DNA from: Trochalopteron elliotii
Lineage: Eukaryota > Chordata > Aves > Passeriformes > Leiothrichidae
DNA length: 64,000 nucleotides
Assembly (NCBI GenBank): GCA_024734555.1
Contig: JANPWX010000076.1
Location: forward strand, 4,913,872-4,977,871
Reading direction: 5' to 3'
Shown one piece after another: positions 1 to 9,200 of this stretch (its first letter is position 1; every line of letters begins with the position of its first letter). A program made the position numbers and the translations under genes. Below the pieces are notes generated by a model, which saw nothing but the letters and a program-made list of their open reading frames with translations, did no database searches and was not told the origin of the DNA.

Positions 1-2290
1 TCCTCCATCTCACTGCCAAGTGAAGAGTGATGAACTCTAACTTTATTGAACAGCTGATAGCTGTATAAGTGCTCAAATTATATCTGAAAATTATTTTTAA
101 ACACAGTTTTTTCCAGTTCCACTGATTTATGGAAGGGAACCAAGCAATTATAAATTTAGATTCAGGTAAATGAGTGAAGAAAGAATGTACATGGAAACAT
201 ATTTAAAGGCCAAAATCCAGATTTATTCCTGGCTTATTTCCTATCAATTTTAAATTGTTAGGGATATAAGCCGTCAGATCTTTTTATTTAATTTTGGTTT
301 TTTCGTCAGTGTGTAATAAAACATTCCAGTCCCGCTTTCCTTGTATGCTCATACTATTATTAACTGCTTTAGTTATTTTATGAATACAAGGTTAGGTCAA
401 ATTTTTTTATCAGATATTTGAATATTTGCCTAAATTTTTAAAGTATTGCAGGGTGAGAAGTTTGAAACATTTGCAGTTCATCTAGGAGAACTTCTGAAAC
501 ACTACTATTTCTTTTCATCTTTTTCATAAATGCCTAAGACTCTCATTAATTCTGTATTTTGAATACTTGCCAGGAAGATTTTTTTGAGATTTCAAAACTA
601 AGTCCTACCCAGGCTTCAATACAACCAAGGTAAGTCACCTGACTCTGGTGAGGAAAGCCCTAACCCATCCCACTGACCCCAGGATTCATCAAGAGCAGAA
701 GAGTATGTTAAAATCTCAACTATGTACCTATTTAAATTCTACAGAGTAACTGTTTATTTTATTAAATTTGGTCGGGGGGGGGGGGGGGGGGGTTGTTGAG
801 TTAGTTTCTTAGGTGACCTCCATTGCTCACTGACTTAACTTAGTCCTTGCTGAATAAAGATTTTAGAAATGTTAGCACAACCCACTGGAGGTGGCTAAGG
901 AAATTGCTGTGGCCATTCTCATGATAATGCAGTGTCATGTGCCCAGGGTTGAGGATTCTTTCAATCAATCTGGAGACACTCGTGTCTGCTTCTCCTGAAG
1001 CTGCCTAGAATCACAGCTGACCTGGCAGACACTACCAGGCAGCAATTGAACAAGCAATAACAATAAAACTTATCTCAGCACTTTTAAAAGCATCTGTCCT
1101 AAGTCATTAACCAGAAGCCATTTGTTAGGACTCATTACCCTCAGCTGATCTTTATTCTTCAGAAACTTTCACTTCTGAGCTAATTAATTCTCTTATGACC
1201 TAATTAGCTTCCTAGCTGCATTTTGTCTTTTCTATTTCAGTATCATCATCAATATCTGGGTGGGATAGCTTACTCACAATGTGAAAGAAAAAGCACCTGA
1301 AGAGCTTTGGTGGCTGAATGTAGAAAAGCCAGACCTTCAAGCACATGTACTTGAGGAGTGCTGTTTCACAGAAAAGCAATATTCCCAAAGGGAAAAAAAG
1401 AGCCAGAAAATGTGCCTTTGAAATTCTCTGGATATTTCAAGTTTACTGGTAAAGCTTTATAAAATTCCTGCCTATTTTGTTTGGGGGTTTTGTGTGTGTC
1501 TCTGTGTGTGTGACAGTTGCATTTGTGAAGTCAAAGGCTTCAGGTTTCATCCAATGCACAAAGACAATTAGCCCTTTTCCCATATAAAAATGTGTCATGA
1601 TATTTCTTTGTGCCAATATATTCTTTAAAGATTTCCATTAGAAATAAACACAATTATTGTCCAAATTAACATGATTCATTTTATACTTACCAACTGATGG
1701 ACACCTACAACATGTACATGGATTAAACTGAAAAATTATGGATTCATCATGTCCAGTGAAAAAAGCTATATGCCATGGCTGTTCCACACAAAGTTACTAC
1801 ACCATTGTTACACCACACCATTATATGGAGAACACTGCATTGATCCTTCAGCAGATTTTACCCTAGAAGAAGCACTGGCCAATAAATGGGAATTTATTTG
1901 GATGATGGGAGAAGCTAAGTTATGACTTATGTGCAATCATTTCTGCTCATTCTGGGATATACTTCTGGGCAAACATGCAAAGCAGCAAAAAAAGACCAAG
2001 CTACAACTCAGTAACATTTTAGGGAGGCTCTGTGAGTTTTTTAAGGCATAAGGTATTGCTGCGCCAAAGACTGAATGCTGATCCATGCCCATTCAATGGA
2101 GCTCTCATTCCCATACCATCTAGCCACTCCAAAATGTGCTCCTCTGCCTTAGTATAATCATCATATGTTAGCCTAAAAAATTATTTTCCTGTTGCCAACG
2201 TGTTTGATGAGTGTCCCTCTCCAGTGCTCCTATGGCACTTGGGCTGTATCAGCCATCCAGCTCGGGAAAGCCATGCTCGCCGTTTTTCCC
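1..2290 (-). other. COL9A1: COL9A1 intron 4, distal part
   Basis: Non-coding AT-rich sequence with no exon found on the minus strand. It carries a 19-G homopolymer at 774-792 and a short TG-rich stretch near 1493-1513. No CR1 or other repeat is recognisable. Confidence 0.7.
774..792 (+). repeat. poly-G homopolymer (19 G)
   Basis: Uninterrupted run of 19 G on the plus strand, inside COL9A1 intron 4. It is able to form a G-quadruplex and is prone to length error in sequencing. Confidence 0.95.
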
Positions 2291-2304
2291 AAACTCACTC
2301 TATT

Positions 2305-2625
2305 TTTTCCTCCAAATCGCAGGGGCCGGAGGCGAGGGCGATTCCCTGTGTGCGAGCCCCCGCCACCGCAGCCCGGCCCCGGCGAGCGCCGCTTCAGCAC
2401 CGCGGGCAGGGACAGCTCCGGGGGCCGGGCCGGGCAGCTCTGCCCCACCCTACTCTGCCCTCCCCTGCCGCCCCTCCCCTCCCCTTCCCTCCTCTTCCCT
2501 CCCACTGAGAGGGTCACGCTGTAAAATAACTCTGGAGCCGAGCAGGGAGCTCGGGGTCCGTGACAGAGGAGCACTGAGGCACTGGAGCACGGTCGGTACT
2601 CAAACCTTAAATCCATTTCCTGGGC
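2305..2625. promoter_or_regulatory. CpG island inside COL9A1 intron 4
   Basis: About 320 bp of roughly 70 percent GC with some thirty CpG dinucleotides, in a genome region otherwise below 40 percent GC and almost free of CpG. On the minus strand a long G-rich tract (GGGAGGG/GGGGAGG repeats, Sp1-like, about 2448-2500) is followed by a CpG-dense segment. A good splice donor, AGA|GTGAGT, follows at 2298-2293. This could be a first exon reading in the COL9A1 direction. No ATG lies between the G-rich tract and that donor, so such an exon would be non-coding. The known COL9A1 short-form promoter lies farther downstream (intron 6 in mammals), so this would be an additional start or a regulatory island. 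Confidence 0.5.
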
Positions 2626-2640
2626 TAACGGCCCCAACGG

Positions 2641-3788
2641 CAGGAGTCAGCTCAGATGCTGTAGTAAGGCAGTTGACATAGGCTTGTTCAGGGGTAACTT
2701 GTGTATATCAAGCACATATTTCACTATAACCATCTATAGCAATAAATCTAAACTCTCTTAAAAGTGAAAATATTGCTGCTTTTATCTGAGAATCTCCAAC
2801 TTTTAGTGAAGTGATAATCCCATTTGCTGTCTCTGTTTGGATTCATGTTCATGCACTAGCAGCCCTGATTTGTGTCTGGGTCTGAAACTAGTCATGAGCC
2901 CAATGTAACCAAACACTTAAGCTCTAAAGTAGCTTAATCTGGTGGCTATGAAGGTAGGAGCCAGGGAGGATTGCAGCAAGAAAAGTCGTTAGTGATAGGT
3001 GAAGTAAGACAGAAACACTTCACAATCCAATTATTCTTAGCTGAAACAGTTGTCCAGTTAATGGTCTTGTCACTTAATTGCTAAGTTGAGGCAGTCTTAA
3101 TTACATAAGGTGCTGGAGCAGAATCCAGATTTGCCTAAATTTGGCAGAGACATCTCTACCCTGCTTTACTGTCTCTATTCCTTCACCAGCAGCAAGTCTG
3201 GCCTGTAAAGCACAAGCACAATTAGATTCCTAAATTCTGACTTCTAGCATAAATTCACTGTTAACATGCTAAATAATATTTTTCAACTTTTATAGATTAT
3301 GTGACCATAAATCAGCCAGGAACATTCATGTATCTGTTACCTAAAACAAGCACTCAATGTAAAAACCCCCTTACCCCAGAATCAGTGAGTTGTTATCCTA
3401 CCTCATCTCTGCAATCCTCACATGATCAGAAAGATCTCTTTCTGTCAATATTTTTAGAAAACTTTCTTCCCTCTCCTCCTGTTACATTTTCTTCACCTCC
3501 CTATTTCAAATAATCAGCAGCTTCTGACATTACTCTCTAGAGGTGAATCCCTAGTATCAACAAATCTTGAGGCACTGAGCAATATCACTGATTAGAAGAA
3601 AGTGTAAGTCTCTGAAATTGGTGCTACAGAATCAGTCTGTTCTGGTGGTGGCAATGAAAAAAAGTGCAATTCCTCTTTCCCCTTCCAGAAACTTTTCAAA
3701 TTGAGTGATCTAGCTGGTGGGAGATCTACCACTTAAAAATAAGAGTGCAAAATATCTATATTTTAAAGCCAAACAAGGAAGGCATTAC
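2641..3788 (-). other. COL9A1: COL9A1 intron 4, proximal part
   Basis: Intronic sequence between the CpG island and exon 4. A 70-codon open frame on the plus strand at 3301-3513 shows no protein-like motif. Nothing else is recognised. Confidence 0.65.
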
Positions 3789-3921
3789 CTGGTTGGTATC
3801 CTGAAGTCTACATTGGGTCCCAATTTATAAGCTACTTGTAGAGAAGTGGATCCCACCACTCTCTCGATAATTCCTTGGGAAGCAGCTTTTTCTATTTGAA
3901 ACTGAGAAATCAGGTCAAAGC
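3789..3921 (-). CDS. COL9A1: COL9A1 exon 4 (NC4 continuation, 133 nt)
   Basis: The acceptor is cttgtag at 3928-3922 and the donor is CAG|GTAATG at 3788-3783. It encodes 43 codons from FDLISQFQ to FRIPT, and ends with two bases of the next codon (AG, consistent with the conserved Arg before the NLY segment of exon 5). The Val-Val-Gly and LQVAYKLG stretches match the strand-rich start of the TSPN/laminin-G fold. The next coding exon (NLY... EEYSFLTT) was looked for to the left and is not in the window, so intron 4 exceeds 3.78 kb. Confidence 0.95.
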
Positions 3922-5933
3922 CTACAAGAAAAAAATATACACATCCATAATGTTACTTTCATTTTAATTTGAGAATTGTGCTGTCACACAGCTGAATATA
4001 ACCTGATAAAATTTTTGAACTGCAGCTTTTTCCTGAAAAAGTCAGGATGATACTTGCCTGGTAAGTCATCTTGGCCAATCCTGATTGTTGGGCAGATATC
4101 AATTCTATGACTGGCACCCAGAATAACTGGAAGTCCTGCAAAAAAATGAATTTACTAATCATGTGCCTGCACATTGCCATAGATCACCTTATAAAATTAA
4201 CTGAAGCAACTGTAAGATTATTATGAATTAAACACAGCTATAAATAATAGCAAATAGAGGTATATAATAATAAAAACTATAGTCAGTAAGTAAGAAGTAT
4301 CAGAAAATAATCATCTTTTTCTAGAGAGTTCCAAATTAAAAATGTAACTTGATAGGCTATTTGATTTTTTTTCCAAGCCTTTAAATGAAAATGTTATAAC
4401 ACCTTCTCTTGCAGAGCTGTTGAGAAATAGTAATAGTTAAAGAAGGTCTGCTGTGTAAGGAGGTTTTGGGTTGTAACTTTTTGTGGTTCAAGCAAATTTA
4501 AAAAAAAAAAAAAAAGGCCAGTTACCTAAATCAACAGTCTCCCTGCTCCCAAGGAAATTTAAACAAACCTCATGCCAACTAAAGAAGTTGTTGTAAATCA
4601 GTTGGCATCTTTTCCATCCTCTCTGGTATTCCAAGCTTTCCCACTTTCCTCTGTGCTGGATTTGATCAGAAAATGAACATTGATGAAATGCAGGGTGGTG
4701 GCAAGAAGACTTTACAGACCTTTTTGTGTTTACCCGAATGAGAATAGAGAAGAAATTTTTTTGAAGAAAAAAATCTAAATCTAAAACCCCAATTTTTTTC
4801 AGAATATTTTTTGTAAAAAAACCTTGTCATGACCATAAGACCTACAAGATACCCAGAATTAAGGAAGGAAGAAGGAAAATTAAGCATTTATTTGAAGAAT
4901 TTAAGAGCCATGTACAAGACCAGTACCAAGTCAATCTGGCAAATGTTAGCAGAGTGTGGGTAGGGAAGAATGAAGAGTGGAAGCTGGAAGGAGAAACATT
5001 TTTAACCTACAGAGAGCCTCTTGTGTGCTGCAAAGGCTCAACCCTAAATGTGGGTTTCCTTCTGACAACATAGGCTTAAAGAGAACATTCAGGTTGACAC
5101 GTTACACCTTAGAAAAGACCTCATTCTATATTCTTTGATGAGACACATGGCTGACATCCAGCCATTTACATTTTATGCCCTGCAAATAAAGTAGAACCAG
5201 TTTATTGCCATATGTAGCAGAAGAATATCTAACTTTCAGAAGCACTGAAAGACAGGGCAGGTCTGTGTCCTGTATTTACCATCTACATCCAGATTTTAAT
5301 CCTTACCTTAAAAATACATCTAATAGCAAATTTGAAGCAACACACACAGCTCTTGATTTTCCCTGTTTTTTGTATATATCCTTCTACCCGTCCATCCATA
5401 CATAAATGCACAGAGACAGCTCTCACTTTGTGTGATGGCTAGTTACAGAGGATTTTAGGTTTGAGTAAACACAGAATAATTCTTTTGACATTCAAAATTA
5501 TGCAAAGATTAAATGTAGATAAAATCTGTCTCCTTACTTGATTGGTGCTGGATGGTGGCTGAGATGAAAGACCACAGAAAACTACACAGGTAAACGAAAG
5601 CTGTAATTTTCCTGTAAACAGAATGAAAACTCCCGTATGAATCTATAGTTTCTGACAGGTTTTGTCATTAAATTTCTTCTCCATGCCACGCATATTAAAC
5701 TTATAAAATACCAGTTAAGGATTTGCTAACAGATTTGACAAGACAATCTCTTTGACAAGATAATTTCTTTACATAACAACGTTTTATTTTTGCCTTATAA
5801 TAAAACATGTCAATAAAGCTCTTTCTATTGTAGTCACTTCATATAATGCTGGCAAGGACAGCTTTCACTATTCTAATCTCTTATTTACAGATGTCTCTAA
5901 ATCCCACTTGTTCTCTTACCAGTGGCTTTTCAT
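3789..5933 (-). CDS. COL9A1: COL9A1, collagen type IX alpha-1 chain, N-terminal part (exons 1-4, spliced)
   Basis: Spliced minus-strand reading frame: exons 5920-5933, 5538-5611, 4058-4135 and 3789-3921 join in phase into 99 codons plus two bases and continue beyond the left edge. Residues 1-23 form a signal peptide (MKSHWKITAF... ending SFISA). The NC4 region follows, with the hallmark [13 protein letters not shown] (Cys44) and then [14 protein letters not shown], a short linker, LQVAYKLG and DFRIPTR, which are near-identical to vertebrate COL9A1 as I recall it. The family product is a secreted FACIT collagen chain. It forms the alpha1-alpha2-alpha3 type IX heterotrimer that coats collagen II fibrils in cartilage and, as a short form, occurs in eye tissues. 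NC4 is a globular TSPN/laminin-G-like domain that projects from the fibril and binds heparin and matrix proteins. The rest of NC4 and all collagenous domains lie outside the window. Recognition of the gene is direct from motifs; orthology to COL9A1 rather than another FACIT rests on the [13 protein letters not shown] match. Confidence 0.93.
3922..4057 (-). other. COL9A1: COL9A1 intron 3, a 136-nt GC-AG intron
   Basis: Starts GCAAGT and ends TGTAG on the minus strand. The donor pairs with U1 snRNA at every consensus position except the GC. GC-AG introns are a known minor class (about 1 percent in vertebrates) and are usually preceded by a strong CAG exon end, as seen here. Confidence 0.88.
4058..4135 (-). 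CDS. COL9A1: COL9A1 exon 3 (start of NC4, 78 nt, ends at a GC donor)
   Basis: The acceptor is ttttttgcag at 4145-4136. The exon encodes [13 protein letters not shown] followed by [12 protein letters not shown], the first conserved segment of the NC4 globular domain, including its first cysteine. The downstream donor is CAG|GCAAGT (4057-4052), a GC instead of a GT at an otherwise perfect consensus. No in-frame GT donor is available at this boundary, and the conserved P-G-F junction is restored exactly when the GC is used. Confidence 0.93.
4136..5919 (-). other. COL9A1: COL9A1 introns 1 and 2
   Basis: Intron 1 is 5612-5919 and intron 2 is 4136-5537; exon 2 (5538-5611) lies between them. Both are GT-AG. 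Intron 2 carries a poly-A tract at about 4500-4515. I see no further exon or recognisable repeat in either. Confidence 0.85.
5538..5611 (-). CDS. COL9A1: COL9A1 exon 2 (signal peptide core, 74 nt)
   Basis: Bounded by the acceptor tttacag at 5618-5612 and the donor GTAAGG at 5537-5532. It encodes the hydrophobic core of the signal peptide ([18 protein letters not shown]) and the first mature residues (TIQHQS). The CSFL motif aligns with the same motif in the human signal peptide. It enters with one base completing Trp5 and leaves one base of an Arg codon, which exon 3 completes. Confidence 0.9.
5920..5933 (-). CDS. COL9A1: COL9A1 exon 1, coding part (start codon, 14 nt)
   Basis: The start codon is at 5933-5931 and is followed by codons for Lys, Ser and His plus the first two bases of a Trp codon. 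A strong donor (TG|GTAAGA) then lies at 5919-5914. Joined to exon 2 it reads MKSHWKI, closely parallel to the human MKTCWKI start, with the same Trp codon split by the intron. The start context has A at -3. This choice was preferred over three other ATG-plus-donor candidates upstream because only this one combines a consensus donor, the correct phase and an adjacent GC-rich promoter-like region. The intron 1 length it implies is 308 bp. Confidence 0.85.
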
Positions 5934-6110
5934 CTTCACTGCTGGATTTCTTCACTTCTCTCATGTGAATATGCAGTTTATATTGTCACACTGCCTGCTT
6001 CCCTCTCATTAGTCCGACAGAGGAGTGCAGCAGTGGGTGCAGATAGCTGCTCCTGCCCCACCAGGACCCAGCAGAGAGGGAGGTGCAGTCTGCTGGGCTG
6101 GTTTTAATCC
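5934..6110 (-). promoter_or_regulatory. COL9A1: COL9A1 5' UTR and core promoter
   Basis: Immediately upstream of the start codon the sequence rises to about 55-60 percent GC (roughly 6015-6250), unlike the AT-rich flanks. A TATA-like ATTAAAA lies at 6108-6102 on the minus strand. This would place transcription start near 6080, in the segment GACTGCACCTCCC, and give a leader of about 145 nt. The leader holds two upstream AUGs (6009 and 5964). The exact start site is inferred; 5' end data would be needed to fix it. Confidence 0.55.
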
Positions 6111-6250
6111 TTCCAAGGGAAGGAGGTGGAGGCTGGACAGACGTGTGTCCTGGTGGGCTCTGAGGGCGGACCTCAGGAGCCAGCTGAATATAAAGAAGCC
6201 AAGAGCACAGATTAGAGGCTGCTTCTTTCACCAGCAGGAGGGCAGGGAGA
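6111..6250 (-). promoter_or_regulatory. COL9A1: COL9A1 proximal upstream region, GC-rich
   Basis: GC-rich sequence with a GC-box-like CCGCCC (minus strand, near 6165) and several purine-rich runs, directly upstream of the TATA-like element. It also contains a TATAAAG motif on the plus strand at 6189-6195, pointing away from COL9A1. The role is inferred from position and composition only. Confidence 0.45.
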
Positions 6251-6269
6251 TTCAGAAAATGTGAGTTCA

Positions 6270-9200
6270 GCAAAGCCAGTCACTGAATGGTGGGATCTGC
6301 TGTTCAGCCAGGCAAGGGAGCAAATCATATGTAGAAGGAGGTGTGAGGAAGCTGGTGGTCCTGATATGGTGTTTTGACTAAAAGCTCTGAGAAGGGAATC
6401 CCTGTCCTATAAAGAAGGTATTTCCATTTCTCACTGATTTACTCATCAGGTGACCTCAGGAGAAGCCTGCCTGGTGAGGTCCCAGTTGGTTTTTCTGAAT
6501 AAAACAGGTTATGTAAAAGGGTTTCATTTCTTATATTCTAACCTCCAAGGCATACATATAGGCATTATTAAGCAGACTCTTGTTCTGTTGTCATTGATAA
6601 AGCACTCCCTTTCCAAAGTGACTATTACATATACTTGGACACACAAAGACACTTACTTATATTTGTCCACCTGGATGTAAAAAGAGAGAAACTAAAATCT
6701 GTATGCATTACAAGATCAAGGAAAAGGTAATAAAAAGCCAGAATGTCCTGACAGGACCCACAGTCAAAATTCATGTTTGTATGGAAAAGTATGCTAGGTT
6801 ATTCTTATACATCACATTTGTAAGGTTTCATCTTTTCTAGACTACTGATATTCTGGTGAATAATACCCTAAATTTCCAGATTTTTCAAAGTGTGGAATAT
6901 AGGAAATGTAATAATCTCTGCTGTCTGATAAGTGCCTGGAGTAATTACCCAGTAATTACCCAGTAATTCATTACTGGGTAATGAATTATTCCCTTCATCC
7001 CAATTTGCTGTAAATCACATTCCCAATAAACTCTCTGTAAACAATAGGTTTACAGTTTTAAATCTATTGTTGGAAAGGGTGGGGCTGGATCTCACACATG
7101 AACAGTTCGCCATGAATAATGTCTAATTTTGATGCCTAAGGCAGTGAAATTTTGGTGATACCATTTTTTCACCCTTCCAGAAAAAGATACACCCAGGTAC
7201 CCTTCCACCACGTGTTCCAGCATGATTGTGAACATAACATATCAGCACCGGGATTGTCACATGAAACCTCTGTCAATTAAAAAACAAAAAAGGTGAAATA
7301 TCAATTTGATCTCACAAGAAGTTTGCCCAAATCACCACACACTCGAGTGCCTTATTCCCCCATGCAGATATTTCCCTTGTGGCATCCAATGGTACCCATA
7401 GGGCATGAAAGGAGTCTATAAGGAGCTGGAGGGAGAGCAGTACAGGGAAGTCACTTGAAGGGAAATGTGGCATGTGAAGGAACAACAGAGAGCACCCAGG
7501 GTTCAGAAAGAATACCAGAAGTTTTGTGAAGGAATGGAAAAGAGTCAGGTGTCAAACCATTTCTTTTGTTGTCTATAGGCATTTCCTTTACCTTTGAGAC
7601 TGCTTGGTATTGCTAATTTATTTGAGGTAGTATTAAGGAAGAAAAAGCCATTCCAGTAGTTAGATATGGAACTAATTAGTACCACCTTACAGTAAGTTAG
7701 CAACATTTTTTGGTACATAGTGTGAAGATGTCTGCCATCCATTGTATCTGGGGTTATACACACACATCATCCTTTCCTAGAGGCAGAGTCTTGTTCAGAG
7801 AAATTTGGAGAACTCTGTTTCTGGGCAATCTTTATTTTTAGCAAAATGATTAGCAAAATCTAATCTCACTTGCATTTCATTGCAGTGATTCTCAAGGGTG
7901 GAACTTCTTTTATGTCTGAAGTATTTTCTCAATACAGGATCTTCAAAAGACATTTTTACTAAAATAAAACATGGGAGACAGTATGTAACTAAAGCTGGGA
8001 AAACACATTTACTATTCTCTTTGTGGGCAAAAGAAAAATTATTTAGAAGACTAACAGTCTCTGGTTGCTCTCCATTTCGATGTCTTCATCTTGAAGGAAA
8101 ACTCATGATCTGTGATGAAATTCCTGATTAGATGTTCTGCTAATTATTATCACATCACCTTGAAAGAGCCAGAAAAGTATTAACTGACAAACTAGGGATA
8201 GCAGATTTAATAGCCCCACGATCTAGCCAATATTATTCCTGTTTCAAGAAAATGTAAACTGGGATAGATGGAGTGTGTATCTTACATATCTTGCTGCCAC
8301 AGAGACAGTCCCCATCAGACTAATACTCTTGTTTAGCTGATCTGACTATTTTGATGTCACTCTATGCCATTTCATAGTTTTCTCTTCTTATGAGTTGGGC
8401 CAGTATAGATTTTTCAGAAAAACTCAGTGCACAGTGATTGCCGTTGAGCCACTTGCTCGGGGATTCATCATCTAAACACTAACTGTTCATCTTTTGAAAG
8501 TGACTTTGTTCAAATATTATCTCCTGAAAATAAGCTATGTAGGAATGTCATCACCTCACTAGCATGTGGATGTGTGCTTACACACCTGACTTCACATGCC
8601 ACTCCTCAAATATCTGATTCCATATCCATTCTGTTCTCCTGTTCTTCTGTGTCGCTTGAGTTGGAGAACAGGTATTCATACAGCTGTCTCTGAGAATGTG
8701 GCTGAATTGGAGAGAAATAGCAAATGGCTGGACCCAGCTTCTCTTGCAGATGTAAAGCTTGCTCTCTGTGATGAAAAGATTTGCAACAAGGTGGATGCAG
8801 TTGGACTTTCAGAAGGCACAATCCAGCAAAAACCAAAAAAGACTAAAGGCCTGATATAGAGAAGACCATGTGGAAGAGAAGAGGGTTTCTCAGTTCAAGC
8901 TTGGGTTTACAGCAATTTAGGATGACTAAATGAAGTGGAATATCCTTTCGTGATGTTTATTTTCTGTCTGGGCTTGAAGGAGCTCAATGTCACTGGCTTA
9001 TACTTTTGAGTAGGACTTTTAGAAGGATCTAGGCAAGTTTGTTCTTCCCCTGAAAGCATCTGTGACATATATGCAGGTACTGAGGTCTCAAGAACAAGCT
9101 TTGGAACTGGAAGAACTAAAGTCTCTTGAAGTGGGGCCTCTGCCTGTGTGAGTGATCCCATAAAGGACCAGTGGTTCATGCTCTCAGTGCTACAAGCTCT

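Noticed and set aside
2192..2681. Overlapping open frames of 100-156 codons on both strands at the CpG island
   Set aside because: They arise because GC-rich DNA has few stop codons. The products are low-complexity Pro/Arg/Gly/Ser with no family resemblance.
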